NCBI GenBank assembly: GCA_008360955.1
Contig: LUCM01005024.1
Coordinates: 69,754 to 133,753, forward strand
DNA from: Fasciolopsis buskii
Taxonomy: Eukaryota; Platyhelminthes; Trematoda; Plagiorchiida; Fasciolidae
Length of the DNA stretch: 64,000 bases
Direction: 5' to 3'
Shown here: positions 35,524 through 49,929 of the stretch, piece by piece
How positions within the stretch are numbered: the stretch's first letter is position 1
How the letters are laid out: every line of letters begins with the position of its first letter
Notes under the pieces: generated by a model
Databases searched by the model: none
What the model was told of the DNA's origin: nothing
What the model saw: the letters and a program-made list of their open reading frames with translations, nothing else
Position numbers and translations under genes: made by a program

Positions 35524-38115
35524 CATATGTGGGCGTTTATTTCATTTTACATTGGAATTTTGCTATTTTCTGACTGAGTGACTGGCTAATTGACTGACGG
35601 GCTGTTCGCTTTTTGTTTGTTGTGTTTACGCGTCTAACGAACTAATACCGCCTCTTATCGGTTCAGTTAGTATTTGCTCTCAAGTCGCGTTTCGTTTACG
35701 TCTAAAACAGCCTTTGTCTTCTACCTTTCCATGCATGCGTCTTAAAGTGCAATTTTCTATGGCACTTCTATTGGTTTACATTCCCTGATCTTATAACCTA
35801 GATGTATTTTACCTTTTCCTAAATGCGGTTATTCATTTTTTTTAATCGTATATTTTAGCTGATTTAACTACGGTTTTCTTACCGTTATCTCTATCAGATT
35901 CTCCGAAATTTTCATAATAATTCGCACCAATTCCTTCTTCTTTCAATTTTGTTGTTTTTTTCTTGCCCAAAATGAGTTAATTGCTCCCACTACATCTCCA
36001 AGCTTCTTGTTTTGTCGGTCCTTCGCATAGGTTATGCAATGTTACTGTTGTGGCAACTATACGCAGAAAGGCTGCCTACATCGATTTGGTATTTCCTTTT
36101 CGATCCCAAGCTCCTGTTTTAATAGCATCCACTTGGGGGGCAAAGCAGTTTGGATAATCGTGACAACGTTTTTGTCAAGATGAATAGCTTCATCGGTCAT
36201 CAGATTCCCGTGAAAATTTGGGCGAATACTGTATTATGGAACTAAGAATTGAGGTGAGACTTGAAATTTTATTCTTTTCTTTTCACGATGATACGAAGTG
36301 GATGTCGTATTGTTCCCTACCGGAGAATTCAAGTGCAGGACTAGTGTCTTCTAAAGCTGTGAAATTTCTTGCTTTCGTGATGGTTAGATTTTAACAAGGT
36401 ACCTTCTAGAGGTCTTGGTTTTTTTGTCCATCAATCGTTAATTTGCTCACATCCTCACCGAATAACTTCTGCAGTACTTGTCATCAACCAAGGACACAAG
36501 TTGTGTACGCCTGTGAGCCTTTCGGTCATAATTTCTACAAAGCCTCCCATTTTCTTGATGTTTGGTTGCACGATTTTCTCAATGGGATTACTGCAATTCA
36601 TTATTAAATCGATTTTGAACTGTTTGCTATTATTTTGCCCACTGGACTTAACGAATTTAACTTTGTGCTAAGCAGTTCACTTAAAACAATTCACCCCTTC
36701 TGCTGTGGGATAACTTCAGTGGATCTGGGTACGAGAAAGATGGTTTTGTGCGGTGAGCCCAGACACAACATGACAGAACAACTTTTCATCTATTTACGCT
36801 TCCTTCCGGTAAAACCATTTCCGCCATCCTTCAGGTTGGCAGATAGAAGATGAATGCGTGTTACCTCGGGAGCTGTTGGAAGCATCAATTTAAGTAATTC
36901 CCCTAGTGACACAGATATTAGATTCGACAGCGGCCTATATAAGGAATTTATTAGTATGTGACTGGTCAACCATCAGTTCTTTGGCACCTTCAAGATGCCT
37001 CGTTACATGTCGATACGGAGCATTCACAATGGGACCAAATGTTAGCTTTAATAAAATAATGAACCTCAGCATATTGCTTGCATGTCATTTGCAGTCTTTT
37101 TAGATATAGGTCACTGTGCTGTATGCGGTTAGCAATTCAGTAAGAACAACATTTTACCAATAGGTTTTCCATTAAGATACAAAACGAAAGAAAATTATAA
37201 ATTGTCGATCCAAGAGAAGTATATCAAAGAAAGTTTATAGGACTGTTCTACTTTCATTCACGATGGAATACGAACGGTTTTGAATTGGATGTGATATTAC
37301 CGAGTGACTGTTCTAGCCAATCACAAAGCATGCAATGCATATGATCACCGTGAAAAGTCAGGATAAAATTGTTATTGGCCTTTGGATAAAGGCGTGTTAT
37401 GGTATGTGTGGGTGTGTAGTTGGCTATGGGGCTAAAACAACTTCCACCAGTACATTCACAAATTTTCCTTTTGAAAGTTATCGGTCTCCGAAGATGTGAC
37501 TTTCAAAGTACACCGAAGACCAGGAATTCGCTCTTACTTTTTGCTACGAAACTTTTCGTGGTTGCGTTCGCTTTCAACGTAATCACCACTTAACTCATGC
37601 AGCAGTCAACTACCATTCAGATCACGTGGAGACGAAAATCCGTTGCAACATAGACACAACGTCAGCAAAGACCTCCCTCATTTTGCATTCGTGATAGTTG
37701 TCCCATGGGAAAGGTTGCATACCATCTAGTCTACATCCACTGTAACGGTTAGCTTTTGATCCAACATTTATTCACCAGCGACACTTGAATTCCACTTGGT
37801 TAGTCAGTACGGAACGATATTCCCGGTACGCTCAAGAAAGCTCAGAGTGAATGCCATTTGTCTCATACAGTGTTGACATTCTATTCAATAATAAAACAAT
37901 CACGTTATCGGATTATTAGGCGGAGAGAATTTAGGATGATTTATTTGCTGCCACTGCTCTGCCCTGAAAGGTACTTGTGAATTTTGATGTCATATATTAG
38001 TAATAGGGCAGGGCAACAAGCTTCTGTTACGCTTGTCAATCAATACACATAATATTGGTTCCTTGGTTCACACGTCTATCACCGTGCCCGAATCCAAAAT
38101 TCGCCAGCAATTTGT
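35524..38115. other. No recognised feature
   Basis: AT-rich sequence with short frames only. Confidence 0.45.
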
Positions 38116-38523
38116 TCAGAAATTCAGTCCCGTCAAAGTGACAACCAGGACGCACAGCTGAATGAATGAAAAAGAATTCATTTTGTGCGCATCTGATTGT
38201 GGGTGAATCAGTGGGAAATGCGGGTGAATGATTACAAACGGATGCCCTGAGACCAAGCAGACATCCCCCTCTGCGGTACTAGGGGTCGGGTGTGATTTGT
38301 CACACCAAAATCCTACGTCATCTTTAGTGTTGAAGAATTCGTTATCGCCTTCTTCTTCTTCCACCCTCGGGCTAGTGCGGGCGAAGTGAAGTGTACGGTC
38401 TAGCGCCCAACAAAAACAACCCGGAGGTCTTCTCAGCAATTTTGCTGTAAAAAATTCAAGAATATCAACACCCGTTCGCTTTTTAAAATACGCATATTTG
38501 ATCAGCCATGATCGAGTTTTCAC
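38116..38523 (-). CDS. Hypothetical 135-codon open frame, unrecognised
   Basis: Minus-strand frame with an acidic patch (VEEEEGDNEF, about residues 54-63) and a hydrophobic end (LCVLVVTLTGLNF). No domain recognised. No promoter, intron or neighbour supports it, so chance is the most likely explanation. Confidence 0.2.
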   Translation of the reverse strand: MKTRSWLIKYAYFKKRTGVDILEFFTAKLLRRPPGCFCWALDRTLHFARTSPRVEEEEGDNEFFNTKDDVGFWCDKSHPTPSTAEGDVCLVSGHPFVIIHPHFPLIHPQSDAHKMNSFSFIQLCVLVVTLTGLNF

Positions 38524-41500
38524 GTATCTCTTATTCTTCCATTACTTGACTTAGTTTTGGTTTCTAAGGGGTTGAATTGCATTTATCTAGCAGGTCTGCG
38601 GAGTATGGAATGGATACTTCAGGGTTAAAGAATCATATAGTGGTGGGGGGGGGGCAAATACCTCAACAAATGAGCCCCCTAGCAGATTCGCATGAATTCG
38701 CGCTGCTAGATTAGCTGTGTGCATGTGCGTGAAGGTAGTAGTGGGCAGAACAAACGAATGAACTTAAGATCATCCGTCTGTATTATGGTTTTACCGGTGC
38801 ACACGTACGTACAAGTGTCAGGCAAGTCTTTCTATCTGTCGTCCCAACAAACTTATACTCAGGTTGCTTCCATGCATGCACATACGAACACGAATGAGGA
38901 AATTGAGGGAAGTACCTGTTTTTGATGATACATTTCCCTCGCATTCAGTTACTATGGGAAATGTTAGTACGGAGATGGATGACTGGATAGAACGAGAACT
39001 ATTAGCTTAGCACTCAACTGTACAGACCATCGTCTAAAGCCTTGTATTCTTTGTCCTGTTCTCCCCAACTTTCTTTTGGGTTTCCTTTTCCAGATCAGTG
39101 GTACACCACACGAGATTCTATCCATAGTTTGTTAACTCTAGTCGCATTCCGGAACTAAGAGGAAACGCATTCCGCACCGTCTTAACACCAAACTTATGGT
39201 GCATAGGCCCTGAAGTCTCCCACCCTTTGGAATCCCTAATCAGTAAACCCCCTTCGTGTTTAATGCGGGCAGGGATTTCCTGCCTGAACAATGAGCATGT
39301 TCCCTTTGCGTCTGTGTGCGCATGTGTGCGTGTGTGCGCGTGTGTGTGATTTTCGCCACGCGAATAACTCACAGTAGCTGGAAACGACAGTGGTGATTGT
39401 GTGCTTGTGTGAGGCTTTGGGATAGGCAAGCTGATCAATGACACAATGAACTTGAGGGACTAGTGATTCTGACTGTTGTTTTCTACACACTAACTCCCGC
39501 GCTTGCTTTTGCTTTACTGTGTAAATGAGACAGTAAACAAGGGAATGTGGATCGTTTTATGTGAGGACATTAAAAGGGTATAACACGCAAACTACCACAG
39601 CGACTACTACTGGCAATTGTTTAAATCTACTGACAATCAAGTGCCTGTCATTGATCCCAGTCTTTCGTATTTAAAGAACACGTAAAATGAACAGATGAAA
39701 AATTTAATGTTGCTTCATACCGAACTTCTTTCTTTCTCTTCTCTAGATTAGAATTTTTGAATGAACCTCGAAAAAAATTTGTTCACACATGAAATTCCAC
39801 TACTGAATCCTCAACGAGTACAACTAAGCAAGGGAAATTTCATCTGTGACAATCAGTGAACAGCTCTGATTTCCATTCAGATGTCAGGCAACTAATGACA
39901 TGGCATAAAGTAGACACTGATAAGCTTTCAATTCATGCTTGTTACCCAGTTAGACGAAATAAATGAATGACACACTCACTGTTGAACGACCCGGGATATC
40001 ACTAAGATCATTACTTGAGACCGCATCTTTAACCTTCGCACAATCAAGTGTCAACTGTAATTCAGCTGTCTGTTGATGCAGGTTTGTACCTTCCCCAGTG
40101 TTCGCCTTCCATTCGACTGAATAAAATTCAACCCATAAGTTCAAGCATTTCAATGAATCGAATATCTTCTTCCTTGGTGGATTGTACATTAGGTTTTTTC
40201 ATTCTCAGATAACTGTTTCTACGTCTGAAATGGTCTCACCAATAGACGATAGTCAACCATGTCAGAGATGCTACTCCTTTCGCTTACCTGTTTTACCTCA
40301 ACACTAATATGCTGAACAGTTAATCGACCAGTCATTCAGAAGTGACCTTCGTTCTACTGTGGGCTGGTCTGCCTAGCAGGAAGTGAGATACGTGTAACTC
40401 AAGATTTCTCAAAAAGCACGTGATCACCACTGGCGTCTCGTAGGCTGGGCGGAGGAATGCATGTACTTTTGGAGGTGTTCAAATGGGTCGGTCATCGGAA
40501 TGGGAGGAAACATAACTGGGGGATTTCAGTTACACTCGCTGTGCAATTAGGGTACTTTCATTAGCCTATTTCATCCACCCAGTTTCACCTCTAATGGCTG
40601 TATTATTTATTAACTGGTAATCAAAGAGTTCTTAAAGCTGCATTCAAAACAGTAAATAAATTCGATTTTCTTCAACTTACCGCCATGCTTACAAGTACTT
40701 CTGTTTATTTAATAAGAGATCCTGATGTGGTGTAGACCCGTCCTGTCGTTCACAATCTGTCATCTACCCAAGCCACAGAAAAGACGGCGTTATTAATATT
40801 TGCAAAACTTAAGTTTTCCCCAAGAAACATCCCAAAGGTCCTGACACGTTAGATCGTTGGCTCGGAATAATTCAGTCAAGGCAAACCCAGTTCCCATGGT
40901 TTTTTGGAATTTAGGTTTAACGCTTGGATCCCAGGATAAATGTTTTCGGGTTGAGGCTTGCCGACAGGCACTCATTTCCCCGAGGTGAACAGAACGAAAC
41001 TTTTCACGCCTAATGTTGATCACGACGATTCTAAACAGCAGAGCCGGTTGCACCTTATGCTGTTGATTTACACAGTCCTAAACATTCTGCTGTTTATTCG
41101 GAACATCATGAAAGTCGTGTATCTGGGCTACGATCAACATCACTAGTCAAACCCTACTTAACATATTTGCAAAACATTCCATTAGATTTGTCGTGAAGTC
41201 CCGATCGCTTTGAAAATACATGTAAATTTTACAATGTCTAGAGAGCGGTAGACCACAAAAAGACGATACTAGTCCTATCAGGAGCTTACATAGTTCCCGC
41301 TGGTCTAGTCCGACCTATCTAGCCCCAATACATATTTTTGTTCCTCTGCTGATTCAATATCAGTGGTCCTACTGGGCATCGAGGAGACGAACTTGACAAT
41401 GGAAGTCGGTCATGTAGACAGATGAATAGATGCTTTCGTTATTCAAGCACATCCGCGAAAGTGATAAAACCCATGCAATGACTGCAGCAGCTTGAGGCAA

Positions 41501-43456
41501 CGGAAATTCACACTGCATGTGGGAATGATTCGAAACAGGCTGGTTTGTGCAGACGACATCATCCCGTTCTTGAGAGATCGACAGTCGATGAGACCGACAA
41601 ATGTGAGCCAAAGGGACAAGAGGAGAAAGGTGACTGATAATTGTCCTGTCTTAATAACTATCGGATAGCAAGCTGGCCATTCTGACGAGCTCTTTAATTT
41701 CAAAGGGGAGAAATTTTACCTCACCGAATGCGAGCCCCTCAAATTTTACTGGCTAGTGAAATTAGGCGGCTTCTCAACTACGGACATATTTTAATCAACA
41801 TCGGATTCGTACTTAAACGGCATTAGCTCCTGGACATTTTCATGGACCGCATAAAGCAGTGATCACTTTGATTGGGTTCGACCAGAAGGCAGAATGACAT
41901 CAGCATAACTGCATGGGCTTGCGCTCGACTAGTCACAAGACTCGAGGTTGGTCCGGAAGGTGAGCCTGGTGTTGGATGAAGGTGGAACAATCACTGAACC
42001 TCAGGTCCACGTGACTTGGGCTAGTGACTCAGAAATTTCCGGTAAAGCTATCAGGTGGACACCTGATAGCATTTGATCGGCGACTGATAATAGCACGATG
42101 TTTTCCTAACATGTCATCTCGAATGATGACATTCCAAAAACCGATTCTGGATTAAGTTTGGTCTACGCAACTTGCGATTAGTCAAAACTGTATCCATGTG
42201 TTCAAACACAAGCAGAAGGGAAAATTCAGTGCTGAGAATTTTTAAGGTTTCTTCTTGAAATGTAATATCCACACTGCAGTCGGTGCGGTCTCAGTGCATA
42301 TTGAGGAAACAATATTACGAGTCAGAGGGAGGTCTGATGCTTCTTCGTCGACAATTCTAGAATTCCGTGTATTCATCGGCCACCGGTGTGATCACCAATT
42401 GTTTGGTTAAAGTCCTGCTTTGATTTTCTTGCATGAGTGCTGCAAAATTCCGTTTTTTTTATAAAACCATGTTTGGGAGTCCGTTCTTCCCGAACATATA
42501 TGCGTTACTAAGTTGAATGCACGAACAAGAAAGGTGTAAATCTTTAAGGGTGTAGAAAAATGTTCTGTAGAACTTGCTCGTCTAGCGAAACACCACGATT
42601 TAGAATCTCATTTTACCAAACATGCACGCTGTTAGATTCCCAAAAAGAAACTTGTCATCACACTTGGCCTTGCACAACTCAGTGTATTTTGATGTCGTTC
42701 GCCTATACCTCCGAGATCATTCCACTACTTGAGCGCATAGTGATCTGCTTCGTGCAGCACATTCTACAATGATTTTTGTCAAAGCATACTGTCGTTTTTT
42801 ATGATACCACCGTGATCACGTCCTAAAATTATCGGTTTGTGATTTGTGACTGCGCTAGGTATTAGAAGAGAAGCCGATATTTTTGCATGAAACCAATTCC
42901 ACTGTTCACTTTCCTGACGGTCAAGAGTCCGGCATAAGCTTTCCGCCTTCCATATCGTGTTACTCTAGTATAATGAATATACCTAATTACGAGGTATTCT
43001 GTTAGACTTCATGGAAACAGTTTGCCTCATTTGAGAACCGGTGATTTTTTTGAACCATTGTGTCGAATAAGAAAGGCAAGATACTACTCGCCATTCTGTT
43101 TATAAGTAGACCAATAACACGATGGATAGTTTGATGAAAATAAGACCGTCCCCGTTTGCTTTTCAATGCTTTCCGTAAAATCACGCTGGTCGTACGTTCA
43201 CTGAAAGTCCCTGGCTTTGGATAACTATATTAAAGGCGTTCATAATGATAGCAATATTCGCCAATCAACTTATCAAACAGACAACATCAAGGCAACCGGA
43301 ACGAACCGAACGTGGACCACGACAGATTTTAGACCGAGCGTCGAACACCCAAGGAGGACAGTCGCCAAACAATGAGACCCAGGATTAGGTGAGCAACAAA
43401 TTTTCCATTATTCTCAGTTTTGTTATAAGAAAAATTGAACACGAAGCTAGACAATG

Positions 43457-43458
<2 letters not shown>
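38524..43458. other. No recognised gene
   Basis: Holds a G10 run (38645-38654) and the alternating purine-pyrimidine tract at 39313-39349. The overlapping minus-strand frames at 41369-41703 show no family motif. Confidence 0.4.
39313..39349 (+). repeat. Alternating purine-pyrimidine (TG/CG) tract
   Basis: Thirty-seven bases alternate perfectly between pyrimidine and purine, mixing TG, CG and CA steps. Such tracts favour Z-DNA. Confidence 0.8.

Positions 43459-43512
<54 letters not shown>
43459..43512 (+). repeat. (AT)27 microsatellite
   Basis: Uninterrupted AT dinucleotide repeat of 54 bp. Confidence 0.97.
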
Positions 43513-43514
<2 letters not shown>

Positions 43515-45069
43515 CATGGTACTTTGACAGCTTCGAGTTAACTGTCGGTCGAGATAAACTAGATGCAATCTAAATGTAGACAGATTTTCTTCGATTTTAT
43601 TCTCTTCTTCAAGAAATTTATTCTGAGTAGGGAAAACCGGATGGAATTGATTGGGCGATTGTTCGAGTAAGTCGTAGCTTTATACCTCATTGTTTCACTG
43701 ATTCATCCCAGCTGCACTGTAGTTACTAAGATCGAAGTCCATGGAAAACAGATGTCATGGCTATTCGATTTTTCATTTGCTATCTTTTTAAGAATCACGC
43801 AAACTATAATTGTGGTTCAACGTGGTAGATCCCATTAACTGGATCTGAACTCGTTAGAGGACAAATGACACTAGGTGAACTGCGCCATATCAAAATCGAA
43901 ATTCCACGAACATGTTGCTTTTTGATTTCGACATGTGCGTGTCAACAATTATCACTGAGCGGAAAATTCATCTTACTTGAAGAGAGGTAAGTAGTAGTCG
44001 CCAATCATAAAACCTCCTATTGGTCGGGAGAGCCAGTGATTGAATTGCCATCCTATGGGCCGAGCTGCACCAATGTCCTAAATTTAGTGGCAAAAAAAGT
44101 ACCACTATGGAAACTATTAAGCAGTTAAAAACTATTCAGATCACACTTCACTACTTAACTTTTCTGTTCAGTTAAGACTTTTTCCCTCTTCTGAATGCTT
44201 GATACAATTCAGCGAGTAGGTAACTCTGTCCAATCCAAACAAGGGCAGCATGATGGCAAGCGAGAACTTTTTCACGTGCTCGTACAATCGACTGTGAGTC
44301 CACATCATATTTTTTAACGCAGCCGTTGAGGTCGACAGTCGTGAACGCGGCAGTAATTTGCGCATTGCAATCACTGTTCGTATTAGGTGGGAGAACGTCT
44401 AAGTCGAACGTACAACGGCAAAAACCAAACCATTTCCCACGTGAAGTACAATCTGTTCAAGAAATGTGCTACTCGTTTTTCCCGAACCTCATCCCACAGC
44501 TAATTGACTATGATCGAAAGAAAAGCACCAAGGGGTACGTTTCATGACTACGGTGCATCTGTCCGGAAGTATTCTTTATAATGTTAACAAAATAATAATA
44601 ATAAAAGCTACGGAATGTTGCAGCTGTGTAGGGAACATAAACGGGAAAACCGAAGAAACCAGTGCTGGTTGCCGAGTCGCAAATTTGTTCACAAGATGAA
44701 TATAAAGAAGATCATTTCAGCTTATCATTGTAAAATAACTTGATTTATTATGCTACCACTTATCCTATCCGATGGACTGATTCTTAACTATACTCACTAC
44801 CGGAATTGCGGGAATGCCATAAACACATGAGTAATTGATGTGATTTTCCAATAAACATATTTAAAGTGAATCAGCAGAGATTCAACGAGTAGAAACTTCA
44901 ACAAAATCCCGATGGTGGGTCCACTAGTTCCATAGAACATTTGCAAATATCGCCGTCTTTCGTCCTTCACTTAACAGTTCGCGAGTAAACGAAGCCCCAA
45001 TATAACTAACAACAATACAGTAACAGTCCGAGTCCTCATCAATAACAGCTACTACTACTACTACTACTG

Positions 45070-45101
<32 letters not shown>

Positions 45102-47439
45102 GTTGCTACTGGTAGTAGTGCCCGGACAACAACAATCAAGGCTGCCTTAACTACTCCGAACACTATTAATTATACCATTAATATCGATCTACTAGAAGTG
45201 CTTTGTGAGACACATTCAATATTTCGTCATCTGCAAGTTGCAGCTCAAACGGCTGCGTCCTAAACAATCTATCAGAGCTTATTGGTTATTTGCATGGACA
45301 GTAATTTTCACAATAAAATCCACAGTTCTAAAAAAGGCACTTGCAGTTGCTGTCCTGGCATGAATACAGATGAAATCTACTTTCAAATGAATATCCAGTC
45401 GTCTCAGAACGGTGACACATTTTACTTTGTAATCCAGAATGAGGCACTAGTAACAACAATATTTTTTATCCTACTGTAGGGATGACAAGACAATGGGAAA
45501 TTTCAGGCAAGTACGTCTAGTCTACCTTCTTTTATCAGAAAAGTGCTGCATGTCAGCTTAGAGCAGCGCAACTGTTGAAAAAGAGATCAAACTAGCATGA
45601 TCCAGTCAGATTCAGAGAAGTGGCGAAAAACAAACTCAGTTGGCTGAATATTACTTCTGCGGATTTTAACTTTTCGTTTGCACCGCCTTTATCAACCAAA
45701 CACTAGATGGCGATTTCATACCAACCAGGTGCGATGCTGAAAAATTGACTTACTGTAGCTTAATCCAGTCCTGTGACAATGATACATAATTCTGACTGAC
45801 CTTGTCATGGGTTGAAAATACTTTCCTTATCTGTTTTGCCACTCTTCTGTTGTGTGCACGCATGCCATCCCAGATGTACACGAAAAGGGAGTAATTTGAT
45901 GAAGTGTGCAAAAATAAATACAGACTGCATGTTAGGTGTTTCGATTTTTAGTCATCTGACGAAACTACTAGGTACTTTAAGCTAGGATATACACCTAATG
46001 GTTTCTCATAAAATTTCCAGCTTATTTTCGCAAGACTGCCCATTCTAGCAACCCTTGAGAAATTGGGCACTACCAATTGTTCATCGCCAAGGCCTTCGAA
46101 TTTGCTACGAATAATTTGTGAAATCATTTATTACGGATTATCGTTGCCATGGTAAACGGAAATCACGTTAACCATCTTTTCCGATTTGTTGTCCCGTTTC
46201 CGTGACCCCTTGCTTTTTACCACTAGAGTGACAGGACTGATGATCCCACAGCACCCCTTTACTTTTTTGTTCGACCGCAAACGACAAGATGGAAGCAACA
46301 AATGCTAAACGATCGCGTACATCTGTGCGCATGTCTCCCAGTGTTTCTACGCGGACGTGAGAATTGGATCAGGCAAAATACATCTGTCACGTAGTGAGCA
46401 CGAGTCATCATTGTCACAACGACCATGCGTGTGATCGAGCAAGCATCTTTACATTTACAGAATATCTTCACGCCATCTGAGCAGTTTAGCTTTTGTCTCT
46501 CCTCCCGCGTGAGATGTCCTCAACTTCCGTGGGGTCAGCCATACATGGGCGAAGATCATCCAAAGAGGAAAATGAGTTGCGAGAAGAATTAGGGAACGAT
46601 GAGGCACTGCCAATCCCCCTGAGATGAGTGAACCTTTTTCCGGCAGTAACAAGTGTCATCGCTACCCGTATTCCCATATGGTTAGTTGCTCAGTGAGATC
46701 AACGCCCCAGAGATAAGACCAAAAAACGAGAACTAAAGAATGCGGCCGACATGCACACGTACCAATGTTACCTCGTTAGAGTTCCCCGTGAGAGGCAACT
46801 GCAGATCGGGGGTGGGGTGAGCAATTTTGTGTTAATGTTGGGAGAAGAGGTTTGGCTTCTGCTGAAGTGGTGGTGGTGGAACAAGAAGAGGTAAACCAAT
46901 TCTGATCTGTTCTAAGACAACCGCCTGTAATAAACCCCCCAGTGTATGTCAGTGGCTTTCTTATGACTCACCACCATCCAGGCTTTCTCATAATCGTCAC
47001 CCTGTGCTAAAATTAAGACCGAAATCTCCCAGTAGATAGGTACCGTGAATTGGGAATACGAGTTATTTGGAAATAGTAAGAAAAGTGAAATGTTTGGACA
47101 CTTCACTCTGAAAAATGTTTTCCGAGTAAATTCTAAGGAAACGATGAGGTTATTTTACGATGCATTGGAATTTACCAGGATGGTTCGGTAAAGTTTTGAC
47201 TGAAACGATGACCGATCTTGGTGATCATTACCTCTGATCATGCATTTCTACCCACTACTTTCCTGTACAGTTATCTCTATGATTACACATTCTTCGTTTC
47301 GCTTGACACCGGAATCCCATTTAAGTCAGGAGAGTAATGAGGACGGATACTTGGACGGCGACACCAACCGATGAGCCATGCTACTGACTTTCTTTTTTCC
47401 TGTTCATCTTTCCAGCATGCAAGGTTCCAATGGTTCTGT
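43513..47439. other. No recognised gene
   Basis: Contains the CTA microsatellite at 45049-45101. Other frames are short and without motifs. Confidence 0.4.
45049..45101 (+). repeat. (CTA)n microsatellite
   Basis: Trinucleotide repeat with one interruption (CTGCTA). The poly-valine frame on the minus strand is a by-product. Confidence 0.92.
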
Positions 47440-47960
47440 TTTTCCGGTATGCAGACGACGTAGCAATTAATATAATTTATTTCGATAATTCTGTGCCCTC
47501 CATTTTACAACGTAGCATTTCGGTCTCCATCGAATGATGACTTAACCGCAACCCAAATGTTGACATGCGAAATTGTGGTGATATTTACCTTTTGCCTTTA
47601 AATGGTGAGTGATGCATGGATGTTTTGATACCAACCCCTTATATGCCCATAAATAACGAAGGTTTAGGCAGTTTTTCTGTGAAGTACCTCGGGGTGATTT
47701 TAACACCGAATCCAGTGCAAAGTGACCGCATTTAAGCCGGTTTCATAACAGTTAGCGGGATCTCCTTTTACATTTTATTTATAAAGGCGCTTTCTGTTTC
47801 GAGCTACTCAGTCCAATGTTTTATACTGTTTTAAATACTTCCTCACTGAATCTGTGGACTCTGTTGCCTCGCGAAGACTCTGACGTTACTTCTAGATGAT
47901 GTATGCACCTTTCTGAAGATAGTTCTAGTGTGGGTGTACGTGTGCTGTCAGGTCACTCCA
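47440..47960 (+). mobile_element. CR1/Jockey-like LINE RT remnant
   Basis: The plus strand has FRYADDVAIN at about 47443-47472 with the intact catalytic YADD. About 200 bp on comes FSVKYLGVILTP (about 47671-47706), the (V)KYLGV block that follows YADD in this group. Later text is compatible with the thumb region (IKALSVSSYSVQCF). Stops and frameshifts show decay; neither end can be placed. Confidence 0.7.
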
Positions 47961-49909
47961 ATGCTTGCTAAGTACTATCTCAAACGGTAGTATCTGAGAC
48001 AAAGCAGCCAGTTCACAAGAGGATTCCTACCTTTCGCATCAGCTGACAAGCTAAACATTCGTTTTCTCACATTGATGCTCACACAAGTTGAGCTGTTCCG
48101 TACCTTGCTCAACTCACTGATAAAGACAACTGAATTATTTTTCATTTGCATTGTTCGATTGATTCACTTCTAGTTTTATGATTATGTGACCACTGAACTG
48201 CTTGTCACCTCGTAAATGCACAAAACATTCACTTGTCTCGACTTGACCTGAACCAAGAGTCTTGTCGCAGGTTTCCGGGACAATTTTGCCCACATCACTT
48301 GCATAATTGATCACAACACGAAAACTGAATTGAAAAATCATATATACCGGGTTTGAAGCTTTATCTTTACCAAACAAAGGACGAGTCACGACTGAAATCC
48401 TTGCGACTTTGAAATGGACCCGAAAGCTTTGAACACCGCTCATGGTTCAAATAAGGTCCCTCTGCCAGTGATAAAGACAATCAATCCATTTGGATTAGGA
48501 ACTAACCCATGATACTGTCTGTATCCACAAGTCGGTTGGCTTCTCCAATTCTGTAAGGATTATAGTGATGGTGAATTTGATGTCTTTCAGGCAACCTGGA
48601 TAAACTGTTTTGCTGTCTCCTTGCCGTTCCATTCTGGGTCACATTTCTACACGGACCTGGGGTACGGAATTTCCGTGGTTCTGTGACTCTTGCTAGTTGG
48701 AAATGCTTCATTAGCCTGCTGCTGTTCTTTTAAGAACTGAACCACCTGTGCAAATTGAATTTCTCATAACGTGGTGTTAGCAGATTTGTGTAAATTTTTA
48801 TCAACTTTATTCTACAAACTGCAGCTCATATTAATGTTCTGACAGGCTTGCAAACAATTTGAAAACCGAAGGAAAGTTGTTTTTTTGGTGGATCCATTGG
48901 TAAATTGTGCTGCATTTTACCATTTGTCTGTCGGTTGGTGTCGGATAAACCGGAAAGATTCATCAGGTGCAAGAATCGTTAATATCTAACAGAAAGTCAC
49001 ACAACAAAGATTTTTTTCGATCTGACTCACTGCTTCCAAATGGAAATTGATGGATTGACGTTGTTGTCAATTGGTAACAAGAATGCGGAAAGTTGTGGTG
49101 CATGCATGATCGCCATTGGTAAACTGATCCCATACGATAAACGAAAGAACGGAAATCGATCAAGGACCCAAGTGGAACGCATTCATTTACTTCACTATGC
49201 CTAGAGAGAAAAGAACCACTGTGAAGCGATAAACAGACAATGGGTGACCAGTTTTACGGCTAAAGCCCGGTTACAAGAGGACACTGCCTTTTTTAACTTC
49301 AAAAAATAGATCCATTCCGAAGAGCATAGTGATGCACGATCATAGCCTCAACACTGCAGGTTGGTCTCCATTTGGAAGTGGACCCGCATGAATAACCTCA
49401 TGAAATTATCACTTACGCGGACCAATTATGTGATATCCCCGTTCGACAGCACTAGAGCTGCATAGAGAACGAAACTAATGCAGGAAATTCAAACTAACTG
49501 CCTCCCAAAACTGGTGTACAAAGAGGAACTCGAAGAATGACAGTCGGCAGCTCACGAAGGCCCCCTAGAAGACTGCTTGAATGCATAGAGATAACTGAGG
49601 GCGGAGTTTCGAATGCCCATGCCAACTGTGTAACCTCTGTTATATTTTTGTTGAAAGACGACTAATGCAGTGTTGCTTCTGCGACATAAAACTTCGCCCT
49701 CTGCTTGTGTGCTCCTTTAGGCTGTCGGGCTAAAGCTGTTATTAATCAATGTCGCATCTATATTAGAACAGTCGGTGCTCGGGCCTGCCTAACCGTCCAT
49801 TCAGGCTGCGAGCTTATTGAACCCACTGCTTTTGAGATCGAGGACAGGATAATGGAGTCCCTCCTGGTAATTTCAGTCGTCAGCAATCAAGGCCGCGGGC
49901 AGTCAGAAT
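47961..49909. other. No recognised feature
   Basis: Frames at 48135-48443 and 48502-48711 (minus) and 49705-49923 (plus) show no motif. The last may be a leader of the following gag remnant. Confidence 0.4.
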
Positions 49910-49929
49910 GCAATCAAAGGTAAGACAGT

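Noticed and set aside
44010..44085. tRNA-like sequence on the minus strand (GGCAATTCAATCACTGG)
   Set aside because: No A box that fits the consensus and no stems; too weak to list.
44924..45163. 79-codon minus-strand frame rich in valine
   Set aside because: It is the reading of the CTA microsatellite at 45049-45101.
38218..49389. Further GCM-like octamers at 38218-38225 and 49382-49389 (exact) and 39263-39270 and 46664-46671 (degenerate)
   Set aside because: This number is about what chance predicts over 60 kb, and they are isolated, so I treat them as background against the cluster at gcm.
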